Below are positions 16,640 through 23,876 of a stretch of 64,000 nucleotides of DNA, piece by piece. The translations under genes and the position numbers were made by a program. Position 1 is the stretch's first letter. Each line of letters starts with the position of its first letter. The stretch spans positions 115,759-179,758 of the forward strand of contig MSXO01000015.1 in assembly GCA_002083615.1 (NCBI GenBank), written 5' to 3'. The notes under the pieces were generated by a model. It did not search any database. It saw nothing but the letters and a program-made list of their open reading frames with translations, and was not told where the DNA came from. The DNA comes from Proteobacteria bacterium ST_bin11 (GTDB lineage: Bacteria > Pseudomonadota > Gammaproteobacteria > Methylococcales > Methylomonadaceae).

Positions 16640-18334
16640 CTATCTCACCTCAAGCGTCGCGGCGAAACGCATCATGCCATCCTCGCGGTGCACCAGTTTC
16701 CGCAAACCCAATGCCTTGAAACGCGGCTCTTGGTCCAAGCCTTTTTTGTAAGCATCCTCGATCTTGACTGCCAATTCGTTATCGGCGGTAAATTGTCGCT
16801 CCGCCAAGTCGATTAACTTATTCGCCAATTCCAGCGTCAATTTGAACGATTCTGACCGGCCCTCTGCCTTGCCCAACACCGTCGCAAATGCTCGTCTGCT
16901 AATGGTCACCGAAATTTTGCTTTGCACGCCCTGCAACACTTCGTGATCAACGATAAACGCAAATAAACTGTCATCGAAGTAAATCAAGTCCGGTCGGATC
17001 GATAGCCGGAAGTAACGCTCCCGTCGCACCTCCACGATTATTTCACCGTCTTTGAGTGCCGCCGCTACATCACACAACTCCCGCTGTAACACAGAATCGT
17101 CAACCACCTCGATCCAGCCAAATGGATGCAGCAGTAGACTTGGCTTGTCTGCAACCAAGACAAACCCGCGCAAATGCGCCGCCAAGCCCAGCAGCAATTC
17201 AGCTTGATACGGCGACAGCGTTAAAGCCAAGGGCTTTTCTTTACCCAGCTTCCCTCCCGCAATTGGGGTACTGTTACTCAAAGACAAAATAATGCCGTAG
17301 TTATCCCTGTCCAAACGATAAGCGGGGGCAAAACTATCAGGCAGCTCATGTAAGGCTGCAACCAGCGCCGCCCGATCACCCTCAAAGTCGTCGAAAAGGG
17401 CTTTGATATAGGGAATCTTGCCGTCATTGCTTTCGCCGCGGGCGATGTCTTCCAATGTCAACCATGCCAAACGCTCATCACCGGCAATGCGTCGCGGCAA
17501 AAACAAAAAGCCTTCCAACGTCAATTGAATCTGGAATACATCCAGATAATATTCAGTCAACGCATGATTTGGCGCTACGCCCTGCACTTGCCGATACGGC
17601 TTCAGTCGTCGCCACAAGCTAAATTGATAATGTTCACCAAATCGCAAACCGGCTTCTTCGCGCAGTTCGCGTTGCAAGGTTGAAGGCAGCGCGTTCAATA
17701 CCAAGTCCGAATTCGGCGCTTGCAACGCGGCCAACATCTGCGCGGAGTCGCTGACACCCAAAATGTCATTTTGATTCGCCCGCCCGCCAGGCAAACCATA
17801 ATCGCCAGAGGCTTTGTCGAAACGTTTTTTGGTGTCCTCGCGTTGATAGAACAGAATTTTGCCGTCCAGCTTGATGATGCTCCAGGCCACATAGATAAAC
17901 CGAATCGGCGGTGCGTGCCCAGTTGCGTGCTGGTCGCAACGAGCCTGTTCGATCCAACGTAACACATTGCACTGTTGATCCTTCCTGTCGTCGGCAATAT
18001 CTCGGGTGTTCCAAAAATTGACAGGAAACAAGCGAGAATCGGCATCGCTCATCGCCGTCAATACCGACGTTGCCAGCAATTGCGCCGGAAACGACGCGAA
18101 GCACCATTCGCCGTTTTGCAGACGGGATTTATCCAATACCGCCAACGTATCCAGCAAGGTTTCCAATACACTGACGCAGGTTTCTGCTGCCGTGCGGTCA
18201 ATTTGTTCTTTAACCAACGCGTCGATTAAAGCTTGACGCGGCACGCTGTAAAAATCGCCTTCTTCTTCGGCGAAACGGGGCAAATGGGGAAGCAGGGATT
18301 GGATTAATTGCGCAGCCATGAAATCTAAAGTCAC
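16640..18334 (-). CDS. Large Nudix-domain protein of unknown role
   Basis: A 564-residue protein. The middle contains a Nudix fold: GDYGLPGGRAN at about 195, then, after an insertion of about 40 residues, the core of the Nudix box RELREEAGL. The N-terminal ~90 residues look like a helical or winged-helix region; the C-terminal ~250 have no family I recognise. The start is probably GTG at 18334, overlapping the stop of the PIN-toxin fragment by 4 bp (GTGA), though an ATG at 18319 is possible. Tight coupling to a toxin-antitoxin unit suggests a place in the accessory island rather than housekeeping nucleotide clean-up. Substrate unknown. Confidence 0.7.
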   Translation of the reverse strand: MTLDFMAAQLIQSLLPHLPRFAEEEGDFYSVPRQALIDALVKEQIDRTAAETCVSVLETLLDTLAVLDKSRLQNGEWCFASFPAQLLATSVLTAMSDADSRLFPVNFWNTRDIADDRKDQQCNVLRWIEQARCDQHATGHAPPIRFIYVAWSIIKLDGKILFYQREDTKKRFDKASGDYGLPGGRANQNDILGVSDSAQMLAALQAPNSDLVLNALPSTLQRELREEAGLRFGEHYQFSLWRRLKPYRQVQGVAPNHALTEYYLDVFQIQLTLEGFLFLPRRIAGDERLAWLTLEDIARGESNDGKIPYIKALFDDFEGDRAALVAALHELPDSFAPAYRLDRDNYGIILSLSNSTPIAGGKLGKEKPLALTLSPYQAELLLGLAAHLRGFVLVADKPSLLLHPFGWIEVVDDSVLQRELCDVAAALKDGEIIVEVRRERYFRLSIRPDLIYFDDSLFAFIVDHEVLQGVQSKISVTISRRAFATVLGKAEGRSESFKLTLELANKLIDLAERQFTADNELAVKIEDAYKKGLDQEPRFKALGLRKLVHREDGMMRFAATLEVR

Positions 18335-18741
18335 AACAAATTAGAAAACGGTTGGGTATTTTTCCAACGATAGGTATGAAAATCGCGCTTGTCGGTGCTT
18401 AAAATTCGGCCATGCCCCAAATGGTCAGCCAAAACCACTAAAGACGCATCGGCAAAATCCATCGGTAAATCCGCGTATTGCTGCATCAGCAGCCATATTT
18501 TGTCTTTGTCACTGTTGGGTATTTCAAATACCTCAAATGCGCCAAGCTGATACATTTTCATAAAATTAAGCTTCGCTGATACGCATTGCCGCTTTAATAG
18601 AATATGGCAAACTTCCGTAATGACGGGATACGTGGTAATCAGTCTTTCAGTCATTTATTAAGCAAAATTATCCGCTTCCCGATGATGCTTATCTTTTTTA
18701 TCACCCAAGGCCAGCCAAAAGCCTGTGTCGGCAATAATCAT
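18331..18741 (-). pseudogene. VapC-like PIN toxin split by two in-frame stop codons
   Basis: Read as one frame, this encodes a PIN-domain ribonuclease of about 136 codons. It begins MIIADTGFWLALGDKK (first catalytic Asp, D5) and continues with ITEVCHILLK, PMDFADASLVVLAD and ILSTDKRDF, which carry the other acidic residues. Two consecutive TAA codons (18655-18660) separate the first 27 codons from the rest. An ATG follows at once (18654), so a 107-residue C-terminal piece could still be made, but without D5. The ATG overlaps the antitoxin stop by 4 bp and the 3' end overlaps the Nudix gene. It is probably inactive unless the two pieces assemble. Confidence 0.75.
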
Positions 18742-18989
18742 GCTTTATGGCTCCAATCCAAATAATTCTTATAGTTTTCCGATAGGTTACCGTCATCTTC
18801 CAGCGAGCCAATAAAACCAGATTGCTGCATGAGTTGATAGGCATTTTGCCCTTCGGTATTAACTGCGTTTTTAGTGAATACCTCATCAATAGCAAAAGCG
18901 ATTAACTCAGATGTGGTTTTTTTGAGCGTTTTTTCCAGCGTGTGTAATTTATCTAAATGTTGACTATCTAGTTCGGCGGTGATTTGCAT
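18738..18989 (-). CDS. Antitoxin-like protein of the split PIN module
   Basis: An 83-residue protein directly upstream of the split PIN toxin, overlapping it by 4 bp (ATGA), the usual antitoxin-toxin arrangement. The N-terminus (MQITAELDSQHLDKL, then LEKTLKKTTSELIAFAIDEVF) resembles a ribbon-helix-helix DNA-binding start: one strand and two helices. The C-terminal half (LMQQSGFIGSLEDDGNLSENYKNYL) has the acidic, extended look of a toxin-binding tail. If the toxin is dead, this gene may persist as a repressor or as an antidote to a related toxin. Confidence 0.65.
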   Translation of the reverse strand: MQITAELDSQHLDKLHTLEKTLKKTTSELIAFAIDEVFTKNAVNTEGQNAYQLMQQSGFIGSLEDDGNLSENYKNYLDWSHKA

Positions 18990-19055
18990 GGCTTCGTCCT
19001 ATACGTTTAACTGAAAACAAAATTGCTGACTATGACCAATCAATATGGAAAATTT

Positions 19056-19166
19056 TTATGGTTCCCATGCTCTGCGTGAGAACCCAGTGGGAGGACGCTC
19101 CCGCGTCCCGAACCGCAGAGCGGTTCAGACTGCATTCCCACGCGGAACGTGGGAACGATAAAAAAG
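19056..19166. repeat. ~110-bp palindromic repeat, copy 1
   Basis: One of three closely similar copies in this island (others at 19828 and 20034). The ends are inverted: tttttatggttcccatgc at the left against cgtgggaacgataaaaa at the right. Inside is a second palindrome (gaaccgcagagcggttc). It begins about 70 bp upstream of an antitoxin gene and ends 7 bp beyond the stop of the 19173 PIN toxin, so as RNA it could fold and act as a terminator or 3' stabiliser. Confidence 0.8.
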
Positions 19167-19172
19167 TTGGGC

Positions 19173-19580
19173 TTATTCATGTTGACGCGGAATTTCAATC
19201 AAAATGAGATCGTCAACATGTTGAAAATCCGAGTCAAACGTTAGTAGCGGGATATTGTTGACGATACAGGTTGCGGCAATCCAAATATCATTTTCGGGAA
19301 TAGGCCTGCCTTTGGTTTTAAGTACCTTGCGGGTGTTGGCATATTCTTCCGCAACCAGTTCGTTGACATTCAATAAGCTACAAGCTCTAATAAATTCCAG
19401 ACATTTTTGTTCGTTTTCCAGGCTTTTATTCGAGTTTTTGGCGCCGAAAAGCAATTCACCGCAGACGGTTACCGGTAGATAAATGTTCTGATAATTGTTC
19501 AGCAGGATGGCGACGGTGTGCTTGTTATTTAGCAAATCGATGACAATATTCGTATCCAGCGCAATCTTGTCTTTCACCAT
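19173..19580 (-). CDS. VapC-type PIN-domain ribonuclease toxin
   Basis: A complete 135-residue PIN-domain protein. The four-acid active site is present: D9 (IALDTNIVIDLL), E42 (CGELLFGA), D98 (ENDIWIAATC) and D116/D118 (LTFDSDF). VapC toxins are Mg-dependent endoribonucleases that usually cut tRNA or rRNA and stop translation; the target here is unknown. The preceding 72-residue gene overlaps its start by 7 bp and should encode the antitoxin. A palindromic repeat begins right after the stop. The gene is moderately AT-rich compared with the flanking chromosome. Confidence 0.88.
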   Translation of the reverse strand: MVKDKIALDTNIVIDLLNNKHTVAILLNNYQNIYLPVTVCGELLFGAKNSNKSLENEQKCLEFIRACSLLNVNELVAEEYANTRKVLKTKGRPIPENDIWIAATCIVNNIPLLTFDSDFQHVDDLILIEIPRQHE

Positions 19581-19792
19581 TCGCCCTCGATGGCATTAAA
19601 TTCGTTGTCTATGATTGTCGTCATCTGCTGTGCCGATTCGTCATCCAGACAGCCAGCAAATTCTGAAATCAAAGCATTTTTCGGATGTTGCGGTGTATGT
19701 GTCAGTAGTTGCATGATCTCGAAAAGCTGGACTAAGGTAACGGGATTGTCGATACGCTCAATTTCGGTGATGAGTGTTTGCTTTACAGTCAT
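19574..19792 (-). CDS. Antitoxin-like partner of the 19173 PIN toxin
   Basis: A 72-residue protein (start MTVKQTLITEIERIDNPVTL, acidic end IIDNEFNAIEGEW) that overlaps the PIN toxin by 7 bp. The opening resembles the helical N-terminus of small DUF2281-like or VapB-like antitoxins. No DNA-binding motif is certain. Its function is inferred from position, size and acidity. A ~110-bp palindromic repeat and a truncated antitoxin-like start lie directly upstream, so the promoter region may have been rearranged. Confidence 0.65.
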   Translation of the reverse strand: MTVKQTLITEIERIDNPVTLVQLFEIMQLLTHTPQHPKNALISEFAGCLDDESAQQMTTIIDNEFNAIEGEW

Positions 19793-19827
19793 TTGATGTC
19801 TCCCAAGTATTTCAGCAATAACGAATG

Positions 19828-19938
19828 TTTATGGTTCCCATGCTCTGCGTGGGAACCTAATTGGGGGACGCTCCAGCGTCCCGAACCGCAGAGCGGTTCA
19901 GACTGCATTCCCACGCGGAACGTGGGAACGATAAAAAT
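19828..19938. repeat. ~110-bp palindromic repeat, copy 2
   Basis: Same family as the copies at 19056 and 20034, with the same central gaaccgcagagcggttc palindrome and inverted ends. Its right end is fused to the first 17 codons of a minus-strand antitoxin-like frame, so the element appears to have landed in, or replaced, that gene. Confidence 0.8.
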
Positions 19939-19988
19939 TTTTCTTTCGGAATTTGTTTTATTTCTTCGATCAGTTGTTCTTGTAACAT
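19938..19988 (-). pseudogene. Antitoxin N-terminal remnant cut by a repeat element
   Basis: Seventeen codons (MLQEQLIEEIKQIPKEK) with a GGAG ribosome binding site upstream read exactly up to the end of repeat copy 2. After that the frame continues through the repeat and stops. The sequence looks like the start of a small DUF2281-type antitoxin (LIEEIKQIPKEK). The rest of the gene is absent. It lies 40 bp from repeat copy 3. Confidence 0.55.
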
Positions 19989-20033
19989 GGGGAATCTCCA
20001 CTGATGTTATAAATAATTTTTAAAAATGGCTTT

Positions 20034-20146
20034 TTTTTATGGTTCCCATACTCCGTGTGGGAACCCAATTAGGGGACGCTCCAGCGTCCCGAACCGCAGA
20101 GCGGTTCAGACTGCATTCCCACGCGGAACGTGGGAATGATGAAAAA
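20034..20146. repeat. ~110-bp palindromic repeat, copy 3
   Basis: Third copy of the family, slightly diverged (ggttcccatactccgtgtgg at the left end). It abuts the stop codon of the PIN toxin at 20147, as copy 1 does for the PIN toxin at 19173, so two copies occupy the same position relative to a toxin gene. Confidence 0.8.
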
Positions 20147-20548
20147 TCACAACTCCCAGTCGTCCAAAAGCAAACCGTTGACCCGGCTAAATTCGCGGGT
20201 ATTGTGAGTAATCAAAGTCACTTCGTTAGCCAGCGCTATGGCGGCGATCATGAAATCATTGGCGCCAATGGGCTTGCCAATGGCGCTTAACTCACTGCGT
20301 ATCTTGCCGTAAAACCCAGCTGCTTCATCATCGAACGGCAAGGACTGGAAATTGGTGCAAAAGTTTTCGACCTTGCACAAACTGGCTTGTGGATTCTGGC
20401 TCTTCATCGCCCCGTATAGCAGCTCAGCCTTGACCACCGAACACAAAACGATTTGCTGCGGCTCGCACAATGCCAGCCGCTGTTTCAACTTGTCCGAGCG
20501 CTTGTTCAGAAAAACGATGCAGGCATTGCTGTCCAGTAAATAGTTCAT
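20147..20548 (-). CDS. VapC-type PIN-domain toxin at the end of the five-gene operon
   Basis: A 133-residue PIN-domain ribonuclease with D6 (YLLDSNACIVFL), E42 (VKAELLYGA), D98 (ANDFMIAAIAL) and the THNTREF segment near residue 116, where many VapC proteins have Asn. It should be an endoribonuclease toxin. Its start overlaps the antitoxin gene by 4 bp, and that gene in turn overlaps the receiver-HEPN gene by 4 bp. The toxin is therefore the terminal gene of a chain starting at 24439 and may be co-expressed with the two-component proteins. Confidence 0.88.
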   Translation of the reverse strand: MNYLLDSNACIVFLNKRSDKLKQRLALCEPQQIVLCSVVKAELLYGAMKSQNPQASLCKVENFCTNFQSLPFDDEAAGFYGKIRSELSAIGKPIGANDFMIAAIALANEVTLITHNTREFSRVNGLLLDDWEL

Positions 20549-20787
20549 AACAGCGCGTCAATGTCATTCAGCGCCGGTTGCTCGGGGCGCTCTAAAGGAT
20601 CGTCCGCCAAACAACCATAGGTTTGCTCGATAAACGCCAACCAGTTTTGCCGTTCCCTGCTTTCCTGGCGAGGCTGAATAATCACCACTAGATCGACATC
20701 TTGGTTGGCATATTCAGCTGGTAGCGATAGATGCAGTTGGGCGTTGTTTTCTATGTGAGTGGTGAATTGCAGAGTTTTCATAGTCAT
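20545..20787 (-). CDS. VapB-like antitoxin coupled to the receiver-HEPN gene
   Basis: An 80-residue protein placed as antitoxin of the 20147 PIN toxin. The N-terminal strand-rich part (LQFTTHIENNAQLHLSLPAEYANQDVDL was read in pieces) suits an AbrB-like or beta-rich antitoxin, and the C-terminus (DDPLERPEQPALNDIDALL) is acidic, as in toxin-binding tails. The ATG at 20787 overlaps the stop of the upstream receiver gene (ATGA); a second ATG two codons later is also possible. Family not certain; role inferred from position. Confidence 0.7.
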   Translation of the reverse strand: MTMKTLQFTTHIENNAQLHLSLPAEYANQDVDLVVIIQPRQESRERQNWLAFIEQTYGCLADDPLERPEQPALNDIDALL

Positions 20788-22145
20788 TTACCTTGAGGGA
20801 AGCTGAGGTGGTAAATATACCGAGCAAGCGCTTCAATATATGGTTTTTCCAAATATTTGAAATCTTTAAATTTAATTTCAAGTGTTTTCTTGCTATTAAT
20901 TGTTCCAACCTCAGGATAAGATGTAACGAGCCAAAACATTTGATAGAGCAAAGTAGAAAATAGCTGTATATCGTTTTTTAAACTTGAATTGCTTTGTTGA
21001 ATGCTATTTGCTAGCTCATTAAAATAAAATCCATCTTTTATCTTTTCATCAAGTACCATATTTTTTAAGTTAAGATAGGCTTTAGCTATATCAGGTTTAA
21101 GCAAGTCGTTTTTAGCCTTATCCTTAAACAATTGTTCTTTTAAAACATTAGGAAATAAGGCAAACAAAATATTCTCATAAGACTGAACTTCCGAATCAAA
21201 GCCGAACATAAGCCGCATATTGATTATAAACAAGTATGCCAAGAGCTTTTCATCAACATTACTGAACAATGATGAATTATGAGTAACCCAATTCCGCACG
21301 TTTTTCATAATCCACGCTAAATTTCTTATTTTTTTTGTATCAGCCACATCCCATTCATGCGATATAGTTCTGACAAATAACTTGTAAATTGCTTGCTTGT
21401 TTTCTGGTTCTCGCAAAGGTAAAAAATTTTCCAATATTTCAAGATAGCTAATAATATCATCATGCTTAATAGCATCTTGATGAGAAACATAATCATTAAA
21501 AGACAGACTTTCTGGCGACAGTGTTTTTGCAAGTTTGCAGCCTTCAATAATTCCGCGCCGTAATCTTGAATATGGGTTCTCATAACAATTCTTAACCCAA
21601 GCTTGTACCTTTTCTTTATCGTCAGCTGAGTCTTTAGTGTAAATTATTGGTAATTCAATTTTGGCGTCTATAAAAGCTGATTTAATTGAAGTAAGATCAC
21701 TACCATGATTGGAACAAAATAGGATGTTTTTTTCAGGGAATCCTAATTTAAAAATTAACTGCGTATAAAGATGATAGCCTGCAATATCTTGTAGCTCTTT
21801 TGTGGATTGGCTTAGTAAGGTTTCATCAACCCCGTCGGTTGATTTATATCCATGCCATTTTTCGAGAATTTTTACTACATTTGCATTAGGTAGACTTCCA
21901 GAATAGGCTGGCAAATTCATATCGAGAATTATAAAATCAATATCGCTCAATCTATTTTGGATAAAATCAAGACCATTTCCAAAGTTCAACTCAATAAACA
22001 CACCTTCGGACTTTAATACGCTCCTTAATTTCTTCTTATCACCTAATAATTTCTCTGGCTCGATAATACCACCTAATACATTGCAGGCAATATCCTCACC
22101 GCCAGTTTGACTAGAAAAATCCTCGATCCAAAGGAAATAACTCAT
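20784..22145 (-). CDS. Receiver-domain protein with HEPN-like C-terminal effector
   Basis: A 453-residue protein. Residues 1-190 look like a response-regulator receiver: acidic pair at 8-9 (FLWIEDF), phospho-acceptor D75 (FIILDMNLPAYSG), an insertion of about 40 residues, then the hydroxyl strand (ILFCSNHG) and conserved Lys (IIYTKDS). The C-terminal ~260 residues are helical and contain R284-N-W-V-T-H289 within AWIMKNVRNWVTHNSS. This is the R-x4-H motif of HEPN nucleases, in the expected setting of a helix before and LLAYLFIINMRLMF after. No DNA-binding domain is seen, so it is probably an enzyme-output regulator. It lies 9 bp after the kinase gene and overlaps the antitoxin gene. Confidence 0.7.
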   Translation of the reverse strand: MSYFLWIEDFSSQTGGEDIACNVLGGIIEPEKLLGDKKKLRSVLKSEGVFIELNFGNGLDFIQNRLSDIDFIILDMNLPAYSGSLPNANVVKILEKWHGYKSTDGVDETLLSQSTKELQDIAGYHLYTQLIFKLGFPEKNILFCSNHGSDLTSIKSAFIDAKIELPIIYTKDSADDKEKVQAWVKNCYENPYSRLRRGIIEGCKLAKTLSPESLSFNDYVSHQDAIKHDDIISYLEILENFLPLREPENKQAIYKLFVRTISHEWDVADTKKIRNLAWIMKNVRNWVTHNSSLFSNVDEKLLAYLFIINMRLMFGFDSEVQSYENILFALFPNVLKEQLFKDKAKNDLLKPDIAKAYLNLKNMVLDEKIKDGFYFNELANSIQQSNSSLKNDIQLFSTLLYQMFWLVTSYPEVGTINSKKTLEIKFKDFKYLEKPYIEALARYIYHLSFPQGK

Positions 22146-22154
22146 CTTTCACCT

Positions 22155-23876
22155 TTATTTACTCAATAACAATTCATTAGGGATGCGAAATTCAACCACA
22201 AAATTATCCGATGGTATTGGTTTGTTAAATTGACACCCAGTTTTTCGTGCTAGGGCCGACAAAAACGTATGACCTTTATGACTACCTTTAATCATAGTTC
22301 TTTCGTCTTGGACGCTGGGGTTACGACAACTTAACACTTGATTGCCGTCTCGCTCTGCCCATTCTAACGCCACCGGCTGTTTTTCCACCGAAGAATAGTA
22401 TTTAAAGACATTCACCAAGATTTCATTGAGGAGAATGGTTAAAAACGATGCGGTGATGCCATATTCTTTGAAATGGATGTTCGCATGGTCAAAACCCGTC
22501 AATTCGAGTTTGAAAAAATGCTGCTCCAGCCAAAGCAAACGGGCAGCCAAATCCGCCGATTCGTTCAGTAGTTCAGCATAGGCCTGTTGCCATTCCGCCT
22601 GCAGTTTTCTCTCCAACTCGAAAAATTCCTCATCCCAGCTTTTATAACTGACATCGGCATCGCATAAGCCTTGAGCCTTTGCGTAAGCCATGTAATGCTG
22701 CTGAATTTTCTCGCTACCGGAAACAGACAGCAGATGCAGCATAATCATATCCAAGGTTGCACCGAAAACGGCTATTAAGTTGCTAGTTCCCTGCTTATCC
22801 TGCCTGAGCCTTTCTTTGAGCACAGTTTCATCAGTGGAAATGATGCTGAACACATCCAGCAAACCGCGCATGGTTTGCGCCGCTTCGGCATATAGCGCGG
22901 GTTGATTATCGTGGGTAGTGTTGTAAATGATGGCATCCAATGGGCTGCGGAATTTGTGGGCGAACATAGCCATGGTTTCTTCCAGTTCGCTTTCTTTGAT
23001 CTTCAATTCCTTATTTGCTTTGTCAAGCATAACCTGTTGAAACAGGACTTCTCGAAACGGTTCGAATAATATTTTTTCATGATCTCTTATATTCTCTAAG
23101 ACGCTCTCAAGATGCTCCTCGGCCAATGAATATTCTTGGGACTCAAGAAATACATTAAGCTTAAGACTTAGAATAAAGTATTTATCAATAAAACGGAAAG
23201 GCCAATACTCATTAAGACCATTACACAATAACCTCCCCAAATCCTTTAAGTTCCAATATTCGCCATCATTATTATCTGTCACCACCTTCTCAGACAAGAT
23301 ATTCAAATAAATATTTATTAAATCTTTTCCATTGTGTTCATCTTCCCTTTCAACTTCCCTTCCAACCTCATCGAGAAATGGCCCCTCGGCAGCCTGTTTA
23401 AGAAAATGAATTGCAATTTCTTCACTCTTTGCAACACCATGCCCAGATAAACACATCAAACCGCGGAGAAATCTTGCCATTGCTGCATGTGCGCCAGCAT
23501 CATGCTCCCGACAGAACTTCAAAACATAGCTTATACAATTTTGAATATTCTTTTTATCCCACAAAACCTCGGGGATAAAGATTCGAATACCCGCGTTCAC
23601 CAGCCAATTCTGGGCATCTTCATTGCCTCTTTTAGCGGATTCAATCATGTGTTCCATACCACTTTTATAGTCTGGATTTTCACAAAATAATTCTTTAATA
23701 GCCTGCTCATAATGAAGCTCCCCATTAGTGATCGACTTTTCAAACTCATCAAGATCGAACCCAAGGACTTCAATACTCGCAGGTGATTTATTATTGCTGC
23801 TATCTTGTGGATTTTTCATATTGCGTTCTTTATTCCAGGTTAATATTACAGGCTCGTTTAAGAAACAAGCGCTCAC
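22155..23876 (-). CDS. Soluble Sel1-repeat histidine kinase-like protein
   Basis: A 573-residue cytoplasmic protein without membrane segments. Residues ~70-185 hold Sel1/TPR-type repeats (ARFLRGLMCLSGHGVAKSEE, IHFLKQAAEG). A coiled coil (~280-300) leads to a HisKA-like helix with H307 in MFAHKFRSPLDAI, where the usual Glu after His is Lys. The C-terminus is a divergent GHKL ATPase: N box LLNEILVNVFKYYSS, SCRNPSVQDER in place of the DxGxG box, and KGSHKGHTFLSALARKTG as G2. The start is GTG at 23876 overlapping the upstream stop by 4 bp, or ATG at 23819. The likely partner is the receiver protein 9 bp downstream. Confidence 0.72.
   Translation of the reverse strand: MSACFLNEPVILTWNKERNMKNPQDSSNNKSPASIEVLGFDLDEFEKSITNGELHYEQAIKELFCENPDYKSGMEHMIESAKRGNEDAQNWLVNAGIRIFIPEVLWDKKNIQNCISYVLKFCREHDAGAHAAMARFLRGLMCLSGHGVAKSEEIAIHFLKQAAEGPFLDEVGREVEREDEHNGKDLINIYLNILSEKVVTDNNDGEYWNLKDLGRLLCNGLNEYWPFRFIDKYFILSLKLNVFLESQEYSLAEEHLESVLENIRDHEKILFEPFREVLFQQVMLDKANKELKIKESELEETMAMFAHKFRSPLDAIIYNTTHDNQPALYAEAAQTMRGLLDVFSIISTDETVLKERLRQDKQGTSNLIAVFGATLDMIMLHLLSVSGSEKIQQHYMAYAKAQGLCDADVSYKSWDEEFFELERKLQAEWQQAYAELLNESADLAARLLWLEQHFFKLELTGFDHANIHFKEYGITASFLTILLNEILVNVFKYYSSVEKQPVALEWAERDGNQVLSCRNPSVQDERTMIKGSHKGHTFLSALARKTGCQFNKPIPSDNFVVEFRIPNELLLSK

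Noticed and set aside
19056..20146. CRISPR-like array because of three repeats in a row
   Set aside because: The units are ~110 bp palindromes at irregular distances with genes between them; there are no short spacers and no cas genes.
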